A stretch of 63,164 bases of DNA, from NCBI GenBank assembly GCA_023230925.1, contig JALNWK010000014.1, positions 1 through 63,164 on the forward strand. Direction: 5' to 3'. Each line of letters begins with the position of its first letter. The stretch's first letter is position 1. Positions 36,991 to 44,908 of the stretch are shown here, piece after piece. The DNA is from Limnochordia bacterium. Its GTDB lineage: Bacteria > Bacillota > Limnochordia > DUMW01. A program made the translations under genes and the position numbers. The notes beneath the pieces were generated by a model, which saw only the letters and a list, made by a program, of their open reading frames with translations, had not been told where the DNA came from and searched no databases.

Positions 36991-38298
36991 GTGCGAATTA
37001 TGATGCTAACCTGGGAGTTTCCTCCCCGGGTGGTGGGGGGGCTTGCCCGTCATGTGGCTGAGTTGTCCATTGCCCTTACCAGACTAGGCCATGAGGTGCA
37101 TGTGGTAACGGTCCAGGATCAAGATTGTCCGCCCCAGGAGAACTTCTATGGTGTTAAGGTCTGGAGAGCAACGGCGAGGGGACCGATCCATGGGGATTTC
37201 GTGAAAAATGTTCTCAAGATGAATATTGATCTTTTGGAGGCCGCCCTCAAGGTAGTGAATAGGGTGGGATCCGTTGATCTTTTCCATGCCCATGATTGGC
37301 TTACTGCCCACAGTGGGGTGGCCCTGAAACATGCGTACCAACGTCCCTTGGCGGTAACGATTCATGCCACGGAATGGGGCAGAAATGGCGGGTTACATAA
37401 CGATCTACAAAGACAAATCAGTGATGTGGAATGGTGGTTGTGTTTTGAGGCCTGGACAGTGATTTGTTGTAGTAAGTTCATGCATGGAGAGTTGCAGCGG
37501 ATCTTTCAGATCCCCGCGGATAAGCTCCACGTTATCCCCAACGGGGTTAACGGAGTCCTCCCTTCGATTCCCCAAGGAGAGTTGGCATCTATCCGGAATC
37601 AGTACGCGCCCGAAGGTGCGCACCTGATCTTCTTTATGGGCCGCTTAGTGAGAGAAAAGGGTGTACATATCCTACTGGATGCCTTTGCCCACGTCCTTAC
37701 CGCCTACCCGCAAACCAAGCTCATCATCGCCGGTCAAGGTCCTGAGCTTGCCTTTCTCCAGGAGAAAGCAAGGCAACTTGGGGTGAGCGACCACGTCTGC
37801 TTTACAGGGTTTATCAATGACGAACAGCGCAACCGATTCCTCGGTATCGCTGATGTGGCTGTTTTTCCCAGCACCTATGAACCCTTTGGGATTGTGGCCC
37901 TTGAGGCCATGGCTGCACAGGTACCGGTAATTGTCAGTAACATTGGTGGGTTTGATGAGATTATCAAGCATGGTACAAATGGGCTCAAGTTCTATTGCGG
38001 AAATGAGGAGTCCTTGGCGGACAATCTTCTTACGCTGTTTTCTACACCGAACCTAGGGGCACAACTAGCCCAACAGGCTCGCCGGGATGTTTTAGAGAAG
38101 TATAACTGGTTGGTCATAGCCGAGCAAACCGTCCAAGTCTACCACCGGATATTGGATCGCTTTGATGAGACATCATGGGCCCAAGACCATGACCAAAAGG
38201 GGTTGGCTAGTATGTTCGGTCGTCTGTTTACCCCAAGAGTACCTAGTCGTTACCAAAAAACAATAGACTCCGAGAGCATCCCGGCCCAGAAACACTAG
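36991..38298 (+). CDS. GT4-family glycosyltransferase, glycogen-synthase-like
   Basis: A 435-residue GT-B enzyme. The N-terminal half has WEFPPRVVGGLARHV, like glycogen and starch synthase relatives, and FHAHDWLT. The C-terminal half has GRLVREKGVHILLDAF and STYEPFGIVALEAMAAQVPVI (donor-binding Glu motif). Its relatives next to GH57 branching enzymes make alpha-glucan, and a GH57 gene lies 2.3 kb downstream here. Donor (ADP- or UDP-glucose) cannot be decided. Start GTG 36991 after AAAGGAGG. Confidence 0.85.
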   Translation: MRIMMLTWEFPPRVVGGLARHVAELSIALTRLGHEVHVVTVQDQDCPPQENFYGVKVWRATARGPIHGDFVKNVLKMNIDLLEAALKVVNRVGSVDLFHAHDWLTAHSGVALKHAYQRPLAVTIHATEWGRNGGLHNDLQRQISDVEWWLCFEAWTVICCSKFMHGELQRIFQIPADKLHVIPNGVNGVLPSIPQGELASIRNQYAPEGAHLIFFMGRLVREKGVHILLDAFAHVLTAYPQTKLIIAGQGPELAFLQEKARQLGVSDHVCFTGFINDEQRNRFLGIADVAVFPSTYEPFGIVALEAMAAQVPVIVSNIGGFDEIIKHGTNGLKFYCGNEESLADNLLTLFSTPNLGAQLAQQARRDVLEKYNWLVIAEQTVQVYHRILDRFDETSWAQDHDQKGLASMFGRLFTPRVPSRYQKTIDSESIPAQKH

Positions 38299-38409
38299 GA
38301 CTAAACTACTGGTATCAATTTGTTTATGATAGGCAAAATCAGGAAGGATTTCGGTAACCTGAGTCGAAGCATTTAAGTATGAGAATGATTCGTAATCCGA
38401 TGGGGAGCC

Positions 38410-39018
38410 ATGATTGTAGACAAGCTGATCGGCCTAATCTTAAATAGTATTGATACAGAATTGGGTTTAGATTCGGAAAAGCGAGAACAGGTAGAGTTTG
38501 GTCTTAAATGTTTGTTCACGGTTGTTACGTCTTACTCGCTGATCATTGTAAGCAGCATTGTGCTAAGACTATTTCCTGGCGCCCTGCTGGTTGCTATTGC
38601 CGTTGGCATTCTACGAAGTTTCTCCGGCGGAGCCCATGCTAGTACAAGCTTGCATTGTGCAGTGATCGCCGTCTTTTACACAAACTCTTTAGCCTTTTTA
38701 TCAAGAATCTTAGCAAGAAACCTAACAGAAACGTGGCTATTTATTGCCGCCGCCCTCACAGCCGTCTTAGGTGTTGTTCTTCTACTACTGTATGCGCCCA
38801 TGGACGTGCCCGAGAAACCAATAAACAGCCCTAAGCGACGCTCTAGATTGCGGTTGTTATCCATTGTGTCCCTGTTGATCGTCATCGTGCTACTCTTATT
38901 CGTAAAAGGAGAACATGGTTATGCGATGTTATTAGGTTTGGGCTGGCAGCTTTTTTCTTTGACACCCTGTGGGGAACGATTTGCTAAGCTTCTTGATCGG
39001 GGGCTTAGACGGCTGTAG
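38410..39018 (+). CDS. agrB: AgrB-type peptide-processing membrane protease
   Basis: A 202-residue membrane protein of the accessory gene regulator B family that cleaves AgrD and helps form its ring. The catalytic pair is His76 and Cys83 in FSGGAHASTSLHC, matching the spacing of the S. aureus His77/Cys84 pair. About six hydrophobic segments. ATG 38410 follows GGGGAG. It is followed by agrD after 16 bases. Confidence 0.9.
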   Translation: MIVDKLIGLILNSIDTELGLDSEKREQVEFGLKCLFTVVTSYSLIIVSSIVLRLFPGALLVAIAVGILRSFSGGAHASTSLHCAVIAVFYTNSLAFLSRILARNLTETWLFIAAALTAVLGVVLLLLYAPMDVPEKPINSPKRRSRLRLLSIVSLLIVIVLLLFVKGEHGYAMLLGLGWQLFSLTPCGERFAKLLDRGLRRL

Positions 39019-39034
39019 AAGGAGGTGACAATCA

Positions 39035-39157
39035 ATGAAACGGCTATTATTGACGTTGGCGGCAGCAGCAGCGATGGTATTTGCCTTGGTCAATGTTTCT
39101 TCGGCTTCCCTTTGGGTCTTCCATCAACCAGAAGTACCAAAGAGCCTAAGAGACTAA
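39035..39157 (+). CDS. agrD: AgrD-like cyclic autoinducer precursor with Ser in place of Cys
   Basis: A 40-residue peptide with a perfect AGAAGGAGGTGA site before ATG 39035. It has a hydrophobic N-terminal leader (LLLTLAAAAAMVFALVNV), then SSASLWVFHQPEVPKSLRD. The HQPEVPKSL tail is the conserved AgrB recognition region of clostridial AgrD peptides. By comparison with clostridial forms such as ACLWFTHQPE, the ring cysteine is replaced by Ser25 (TCC, 39107-39109), so the ring, Ser25 to Phe29, would be a lactone instead of a thiolactone. Located between agrB and the sensor genes. Confidence 0.85.
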   Translation: MKRLLLTLAAAAAMVFALVNVSSASLWVFHQPEVPKSLRD

Positions 39158-39185
39158 TGAATTAATACAGAAAGGGGCTGCCAGC

Positions 39186-39671
39186 TTGCCAATCTACTTC
39201 TATCTTCTACACGCGTTGCCGGAATCATTGTTAATGAGTTACGTTGGCTATGGGTTACTTGGCATTAAGCTAGAAAAGAAACAGTTACTTTTGCATGCAA
39301 TCATTTACTGGCTAGGGGGCGTTCTGTTTCGTAGTCTAGAATGTCTTTTTGGTTGGCACGTACTGCTTCTTATTGCACTTTATGCTCTTTTAGGTGTGAT
39401 CTTGGTTCAAGTCCCGATTCAAGTTTCCTTTTGTGCCGCTTCCCTTGCCTTCTTATGTCTGGCCTTGGGGGAGTTTGCCTTGGCTATGCCAGTGGCTACC
39501 TTGTTAGGTTGGTCGTCCCAACAGGTTGTGGAAAGCCAAACTTTGTCGATAGTGGTTGGCTGGATGTCTATTTCCATACTCCTTGTATTAGTGTTTGCTA
39601 TTTGGCGTTTTAACCTTGTACTTGTCAATGCATCGGTTTTAGGCTATAAACCGCGTCAGGGGAAAATGTGA
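39186..39671 (+). CDS. AgrC-like membrane sensor, N-terminal half
   Basis: A 161-residue integral membrane protein with about five hydrophobic segments, starting at TTG 39186 after AAAGGGG. Its beginning (LPESLLMSYVGYGLLGI) resembles the sensor domain of GHKL kinases of agr systems. It stops at TGA 39669-39671; the next gene continues in the same frame after 7 codons with two more membrane segments and the kinase domain. It is probably the first part of a split or interrupted AgrC that senses the cyclic peptide. Confidence 0.7.
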   Translation: MPIYFYLLHALPESLLMSYVGYGLLGIKLEKKQLLLHAIIYWLGGVLFRSLECLFGWHVLLLIALYALLGVILVQVPIQVSFCAASLAFLCLALGEFALAMPVATLLGWSSQQVVESQTLSIVVGWMSISILLVLVFAIWRFNLVLVNASVLGYKPRQGKM

Positions 39672-39692
39672 GTTTGTGGTTGGTGTTTAAGA

Positions 39693-40565
39693 ATGAGCAA
39701 GAAACCGCAGAGTCTTGGGCAAGTGGATTGGTTTGTCTTTGCCCTGATTCTTACAGGCACCTCCTTGGCATTAATTGCCGAGTTACGCTGGGTTAGCCAA
39801 ACGTGGACAACCACTGGGGTGGTACCCTATGTGATGGTCTTAGTCTGTCTGGTATTAGTGGGGGCTTTGTTCTGGTTTTTTATGAACTATGCTGCCCGAG
39901 TACGGTATGACTCAGAGCTACGTCTGGAGTTGCAGCGGCTTAAGGCCCAGGAGGAGCTAAACCAGCAATTAGCGGGCCAAAGTCATGAATTCAAAAACCA
40001 GATTACAGTGATTCACACCATGCTCCAGATGGGCAAGGTAGAGCAGTCTTTGGAGTATATTGAATCCATTAGCGGCAAGAAACACGTGTCTATGGGTACA
40101 GGGGGCAGTGCCTTCTTTAGCACTCTTAGTGCCAAGATGACCCGGGCTTATTATCATCATGTGCAGTTTGAGGTTTGGTTAGAAGTTAACCCAGTTAGCT
40201 TGTATCACCCAGATAATGCCGTTGTATGTTTACTGGGCAACTTATGCGATAATGCCATTGAGGCTGCAGCCAAGGAACCCGCCGAAGGAGGCCGGGTTAA
40301 GCTAAGTCTCTATGCCGATCCCCAAGCGGGTTGTGTTGTGACCGAAGTATGGAATAACGGGGCATACATCGATGAAGACCACCTAAAGGATGTATTTAAG
40401 CCCGGTTTTACAGATAAGGAATTAGCCGGTCATGGTTACGGGCTCTGGTTGGTTTATTCCACGGTAGAGGAGCTGGGGGGCAGGATTACCGTGGCAAGCT
40501 CCCAGGAAGCAGGCACCGTATTTCGACTGCTGATACCGGCTTCATCGGTGGTGCTGTGCAGCTAG
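39693..40565 (+). CDS. AgrC-like sensor histidine kinase, C-terminal half
   Basis: A 290-residue protein with two membrane segments (about 12-32 and 44-65), a phosphoacceptor His98 in GQSHEFKNQ, an N-box LLGNLCDNAIEAA near 184-196 and a G-box GHGYGLW, all typical of GHKL/AgrC kinases. The ATG at 39693 has no good ribosome site, and it is in frame with the preceding sensor gene across one TGA. No AgrA response regulator is in this cluster. It converges on the GH57 gene with a 4-base overlap. Confidence 0.8.
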   Translation: MSKKPQSLGQVDWFVFALILTGTSLALIAELRWVSQTWTTTGVVPYVMVLVCLVLVGALFWFFMNYAARVRYDSELRLELQRLKAQEELNQQLAGQSHEFKNQITVIHTMLQMGKVEQSLEYIESISGKKHVSMGTGGSAFFSTLSAKMTRAYYHHVQFEVWLEVNPVSLYHPDNAVVCLLGNLCDNAIEAAAKEPAEGGRVKLSLYADPQAGCVVTEVWNNGAYIDEDHLKDVFKPGFTDKELAGHGYGLWLVYSTVEELGGRITVASSQEAGTVFRLLIPASSVVLCS

Positions 40566-42175
40566 CCTGAGAGGGTCACCTCCTTTGGCCGGTAATTTGA
40601 ACTGTATACCCACGGGTCAAGATCCGGAAAAATATTATCTCGTTCTTGTAGGTCCCTTAGGAACTCCCGGTCAATATCACCCCTTTGAATCTGCTCATAG
40701 AGTCGATTAAACTGAACGATGTGGTCTTCTGTTCTTTTTACCGCATAGGAGACCATGGTCCCTGTTTTCATGATAAAGGCCCAATCGCTACTTTGCGCCA
40801 ACACCAGTTCCCTGGCTGCCTGCTTAATTGCCTCTGTTACCAGATTGTCCCCAGACCAATGGTTATCAACTAACTGGGTCATCCGTTCAGCCATCATATG
40901 GAGATGGGGATAGATCCAATCATTACTTCCCTCTAACCAGACCTCGTTATATCCTTTATATCCCCAAGAAGACATGGACGGGGTGCAGACCTGGTTTTTC
41001 GGGTACATCTTAAGGTAATCACCAGGGGTGATTAGTCTGACTTGGTCTTGGTCGTAATGTAGTTTCCGAATTAGGCAATCTAGCCACTGTGGACCTTCAT
41101 ACCACCAGTGTCCGAACAGTTCGGTATCGTAGGGGGCTACTACAATAGGTTTGCGGTCTGGCATTGCACCGGCAATATACTCAATCTGTCGTTGGCGATT
41201 GAACATGAAGTTGCCCGCATGGATCGCTGCTTTTTCCCAGGCCCTGGCCGGATCATACAACTGCTTGGCCGATGTCTTTCCGGTGATACGATAGTACTTG
41301 ATCCCGGTATGGTGACGAATGTTGCCCTTCAGGTGAGGAGCTAGGTACTCATAGTCTAGCTCATGGCCGATGTCACGATAGAACTCCCTGTACTCCCAGT
41401 CCCCGGGGTAACCTTCCTGGGCACTCCAAACCTGTTTAGAGGATTCCCAGTCCCGGCCAAAAGCGGCTACTCCCGAAGGACAGTACACCGGAGCATAAAC
41501 AGCATAACGGGGCCGGGGTTTGCTATGCAAAATCCCGTGAGAATCCATGATAAAGTACCTAATCCCCCCGTCGGCTAGGTATTCATCTACACCCGGTGTG
41601 TACGCACATTCCGGGAGCCAAAAACCCCCGGGGGAGATACCAAAGACGTGGGTGTAGTAGTCTATGCCAATTTGGATCTGGGCCCGAAGGGCCTCCGGGT
41701 GGATCATTAAGGGCAGGTAACCATGGGTTGCAGCCGAGGCCATGATCTCGATGAGGCCGGCCTCTTGAAAGTGGCGAAAGGCACCGATGAGATCGCCGTG
41801 GTACTTATTTAGGAAATCCTCCCTGGTCGCACTGAAGTTTTGGTTATACATCAATGCGAGGCGGTTTAGGTGTGGCTCAAACCGGGTCCGGGATACTTCC
41901 TTTTCCGAAAGCCAGATGAGACTATCTAGGTGCTTTAGGTATCGTTCCATGAGGAGCTGGTCCTTTAGCATAGACATCAAGGGTGGCGTCAAGGACATGG
42001 TAATCCGGCAGTGCACTTGATCTAGTTTCAGTGAGGCAAGCATGTTTAGCAGGGGGATGTATGATTCGGTAATCGCCTCAAAAAGCCAGTCTTCCTCCAG
42101 GAAGCTGCTATGTTCCGGATGACGTACAAAGGGCAAATGGGTATGCAAGATAATGGATAGAAATCCTTGTTCCAT
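40562..42175 (-). CDS. GH57-family 1,4-alpha-glucan branching enzyme-like protein
   Basis: A 537-residue GH57 protein of the DUF1957 branching-enzyme type. The N-terminus LHTHLPFVRHPEH, the probable nucleophile Glu in GFWLPECAYTPG and the acid/base Asp in APYDTELFGHWW match thermophilic GH57 branching enzymes. A C-terminal helical domain follows. It would transfer alpha-1,4 chains to alpha-1,6 branch points. It forms an operon with the upstream DUF4912 gene, 18 bases apart, and probably works with the GT4 synthase at 36991. Confidence 0.88.
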   Translation of the reverse strand: MEQGFLSIILHTHLPFVRHPEHSSFLEEDWLFEAITESYIPLLNMLASLKLDQVHCRITMSLTPPLMSMLKDQLLMERYLKHLDSLIWLSEKEVSRTRFEPHLNRLALMYNQNFSATREDFLNKYHGDLIGAFRHFQEAGLIEIMASAATHGYLPLMIHPEALRAQIQIGIDYYTHVFGISPGGFWLPECAYTPGVDEYLADGGIRYFIMDSHGILHSKPRPRYAVYAPVYCPSGVAAFGRDWESSKQVWSAQEGYPGDWEYREFYRDIGHELDYEYLAPHLKGNIRHHTGIKYYRITGKTSAKQLYDPARAWEKAAIHAGNFMFNRQRQIEYIAGAMPDRKPIVVAPYDTELFGHWWYEGPQWLDCLIRKLHYDQDQVRLITPGDYLKMYPKNQVCTPSMSSWGYKGYNEVWLEGSNDWIYPHLHMMAERMTQLVDNHWSGDNLVTEAIKQAARELVLAQSSDWAFIMKTGTMVSYAVKRTEDHIVQFNRLYEQIQRGDIDREFLRDLQERDNIFPDLDPWVYSSNYRPKEVTLSG

Positions 42176-42193
42176 GATTGGTCACTCCCTGGG

Positions 42194-43009
42194 CTATTGC
42201 GTCGTTTTAGTGATAATCGGGGTAATAGAGATCATCTCCTGTAGGTCAGCGGATACGGCCTCGATCGGTAGATGAAGTCGGCCATCGGGTAAGACGTAAC
42301 GGGCTGTAAAGCTACCGTCTGCTTGCAGAGTAACTGGCTGTCCTTGGATTCGTACTGAAGCATCGGGCTCGGTTTGACCATAAATAACTAGCTCTGTATG
42401 GGCAACCAGCCAAAAAGGCTTTCGTAAACCCCTTTCTGCCATGGGGCTTGCCGCATAGGAAGGAGAGCTGATTTCCATTTCCAGTTTATTTACCGCCCGA
42501 AATACTAAAGGTGAACTTTCCCCTTGGGGGAGGCCAGCGTAGATGCGGTAAAGTTCTTCGAGGGTCATCCATTTTTCATCTTCAAGCTCAGAGACTTCAC
42601 CGGGGGGCGTGGTCACAAGGTTTGATTCCACGAAGGCAATAAAGGTGCCATCATCAAGGAGTCTTCCTAAGGCTAATCGAAAGGACGTGTCTTTACGACC
42701 TACATATACATACCAATTTCGGGCCCTAAGATCCACCGGAAGGTCAAACAGGTATTGTTTGTTTGGTTCTTGGTAGATCCGTAGCACCGTTTTCCCCTGG
42801 GGCCATCTTTCCTTTGCAGTGCTTTCCCGTTGGGCCAGCAGGGTATCGGTAACTTCCCAATAGGTGAACAACCAAAGAGGATCCCTCACGAGGGCAACAA
42901 TGCGGTCCTTACCGTACCCATGGGGGATTTCGTATTCGGTGACGCCTTTGGCTATGCCTACTGCACTGTTTTCCCCACCGCAGCCGTCCTTGGCTTGACT
43001 AGTGTCCAC
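42194..43009 (-). CDS. DUF4912-domain protein
   Basis: A 271-residue protein with the DUF4912 core (IVALVRDPLWLFTYWEVT ... NWYVYVG). The C-terminal 60 residues resemble a small beta-sandwich (VIYGQTEPDASVRIQG). Such proteins occur beside GH57 branching enzymes and GT4 glucan synthases; function is unknown but a glucan-binding or assembly role is reasonable. Start GTG 43009; GGAGGG lies upstream on the minus strand. Confidence 0.8.
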   Translation of the reverse strand: MDTSQAKDGCGGENSAVGIAKGVTEYEIPHGYGKDRIVALVRDPLWLFTYWEVTDTLLAQRESTAKERWPQGKTVLRIYQEPNKQYLFDLPVDLRARNWYVYVGRKDTSFRLALGRLLDDGTFIAFVESNLVTTPPGEVSELEDEKWMTLEELYRIYAGLPQGESSPLVFRAVNKLEMEISSPSYAASPMAERGLRKPFWLVAHTELVIYGQTEPDASVRIQGQPVTLQADGSFTARYVLPDGRLHLPIEAVSADLQEMISITPIITKTTQ

Positions 43010-43124
43010 AACCGCATCCCTCCTTTCTTCCGTGATCTGCCCTACGTCTCAATTCCCTTATAATATGTCTCATACCTAGGGCCATTATTCCAGGAAGTTG
43101 GGGAGTCTAGTGACAGAAGTAAGA

Positions 43125-43148
43125 AAGGCGGGCGAAAATGCCCGCCTT
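43125..43148 (-). terminator. Terminator of the CAP-domain gene
   Basis: aaggcgggc and gcccgcctt form a 9-bp stem with a 6-base loop, followed on the minus strand by TTTCTT. Confidence 0.75.
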
Positions 43149-43164
43149 CAGGATGCTTGTCCCA

Positions 43165-43836
43165 TTATCTACCGACAAAAAGCTGGGTTACCATCATGCC
43201 ATAGGGTCCGCCTTCGACGATCCCAATCCCTACATGGGTATATAGGGGCATTAAAATGTTCTGACGGTGGCCGGCACTGGCCATTAGATTGTTATGTGCT
43301 GAAGTTACCGAGTAAGCACCAGCTAGGTTTTCTCCGGCGTACTTGTAAAAAACGCCGAAGCTGCGCAACATATTGGCGACGGTGCCATAGGTCGGTGAGG
43401 TATGGGCAAAGTAGTTATTTGCAATGAGGTCTTTGCTCTTTAGTCTGGCGATTTCCACCAACTTGTAATCAACCTGGAGCACAGGTAACCCCTGCAGCTT
43501 CCGTTCCCGATTAACTAGATCCAATAGCTGTTGTTCCTTTGCGGTAAGGAGCGAAGGATTAGTGGGTGGCTCTGGTTTTGGTTCCGGTTGGGGCTTAGGT
43601 TCAGGTGTTGGCGCAGGTGTTGGTGTGGTCTTTGGTCGAAACACCCAGGTTGTCCCACTTTTAGATGAAGACCAATTGGTGCTACCTGTGTTTCCTCCGT
43701 TAGAGGAATAGGATGTATTTGGCTTGAAGGAAAAGTAGGTACCGTTTCCCTTGACTGTATAAGCCCCTACACCGACTGATGTCCCGAGTAGGGTAATGAG
43801 CAAAAGAGTGATAACTAGTAGTTTTGTATTACGCAA
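43165..43836 (-). CDS. CAP-domain (SCP/PR-1, YkwD-like) secreted protein
   Basis: A 223-residue exported protein. A hydrophobic signal or anchor (LLVITLLLITLLGTSVGVGAY) is followed by a low-complexity Ser/Thr-Asn part and a Pro-Glu-Lys linker, then a CAP domain from about 105 to the end with the AHTSPTYG segment, AGENLAG and AGHRQNILMP motifs. The start is TTG 43836, 7 bases after TTGGGAGG; an ATG upstream at 43857 lies before that site. It probably acts at the cell surface or spore coat; relatives are of unknown or lytic function. Confidence 0.85.
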   Translation of the reverse strand: MRNTKLLVITLLLITLLGTSVGVGAYTVKGNGTYFSFKPNTSYSSNGGNTGSTNWSSSKSGTTWVFRPKTTPTPAPTPEPKPQPEPKPEPPTNPSLLTAKEQQLLDLVNRERKLQGLPVLQVDYKLVEIARLKSKDLIANNYFAHTSPTYGTVANMLRSFGVFYKYAGENLAGAYSVTSAHNNLMASAGHRQNILMPLYTHVGIGIVEGGPYGMMVTQLFVGR

Positions 43837-44012
43837 GTTTACTGCCTCCCAAAGCATGGTATCTAAGCAAAAAACGTATTAGCCAGCCTCCTTTTAGGCA
43901 ACTTCCATGTTTGGGGATTTGGGTCCTTCCACAAGAAAATGATTCTGTATGTAGTAGATTCTACAAATAGAGGGGATTTTCCTACAAGTTCCCCGGTACC
44001 AATATATGTAAA

Positions 44013-44030
44013 GGAGGCCTGTGGGCCTCC
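44013..44030 (-). terminator. Terminator of the LuxR-type gene
   Basis: ggaggcc/ggcctcc stem with a short loop, then TTTACATATATT on the minus strand. Confidence 0.65.
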
Positions 44031-44035
44031 CGATA

Positions 44036-44257
44036 TTAGGAATCGATAATGCCAAGTTGGTGAGCTAGTAGTGCGACCTGGGTCCGATCCGAGATCCCGA
44101 TCTTCCGGTAAATGTTATAGACATGGTTCTTCACCGTATGCTCGCTGATAAACAGTGTCGCAGCAATCTCTTTATTACTCATTCCCTTGGCGATTAAGCA
44201 TACCACTTCATGTTCCCTAGGGGATAGATTACCGAAGGGATCTTCTTTCTGCAACAT
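44036..44257 (-). CDS. HTH-only LuxR/GerE-type DNA-binding protein
   Basis: A 73-residue protein that is almost only a LuxR helix-turn-helix (LSPREHEVVCLIAKGMSNKE, then SEHTVKNHVYNIYRKIGISDR). It lacks a receiver domain, like the sporulation regulator GerE (74 residues). ATG 44257 follows GGGAGG; a longer frame upstream has no such site. Near spoVA and coat-type genes, a GerE-like late-sporulation role is plausible. It is transcribed away from spoVA. Confidence 0.8.
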   Translation of the reverse strand: MLQKEDPFGNLSPREHEVVCLIAKGMSNKEIAATLFISEHTVKNHVYNIYRKIGISDRTQVALLAHQLGIIDS

Positions 44258-44428
44258 ATTTAAACCTCCCTTCTGGAGTCTGTGCCAAGCAAAAATGAGG
44301 TGAATTCCGTGGGCTTTCCCGTTCATGATCAATGTATTCTGGGGGGATGCTTGTGTGCTATCACCGAAAGTGCAAGTTCCAAAGTATAATGCATCCTGTG
44401 GGATTGAATACTAAATTGGGGAGTGATC

Positions 44429-44893
44429 ATGATGGATAAAGCCCAACTGGATCAAATGAGGCAATATCAGAAAAAGGTACAAGATAAGGGCCCAAAACCC
44501 CCCATGCTAATAAACTTCCTCAAGGCCTATCTTATCGGGGGTCTCATCTGCTTGGTGGGGCAGGGTGTCTTTGACTTCTTCGCTAAAATCGAAGGCACCC
44601 AAGGGGAGACAGTGGCGACTACCCTTGCGGGGATGATCCTTCTAGGTGCTGTGGCTACCGCCCTTGGGTTCTATGACGATCTAGGGGAGTTTGGAGGTAT
44701 GGGGGCAGCCGTTCCTATCACTGGTTTTTCCAACTCCGTGGTCTCTGCGGCCATGGAGTATCGCCGGGAGGGGTTCATTTTAGGTCTTGGGGGAAAGATC
44801 TTTTCGGTGGCAGGACCAGTACTTGTGTTTGGGATCCTAGCCGGCTTTGTCGTTGGCCTGGTGAAGGCCCTAGCCGGTGGCTATCTTTTCTAA
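44429..44893 (+). CDS. spoVAC: Stage V sporulation protein AC
   Basis: A 154-residue membrane protein that helps move dipicolinic acid into the forespore and out at germination. Several hydrophobic segments, GFYDDLGEFGGMGAAVPITGF and the C-terminal LGLGGKIFSVAGPV element are characteristic. ATG 44429 follows GGGGAG. First of a spoVAC-AD-AE operon. Confidence 0.92.
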   Translation: MMDKAQLDQMRQYQKKVQDKGPKPPMLINFLKAYLIGGLICLVGQGVFDFFAKIEGTQGETVATTLAGMILLGAVATALGFYDDLGEFGGMGAAVPITGFSNSVVSAAMEYRREGFILGLGGKIFSVAGPVLVFGILAGFVVGLVKALAGGYLF

Positions 44894-44908
44894 GAAGGGG
44901 GTTGTTTT

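Noticed and set aside
44340..44428. Forespore sigma-G promoter before spoVAC
   Set aside because: A TATAAT-like element is present near 44384, but no convincing sigma-G -35/-10 pair was found.
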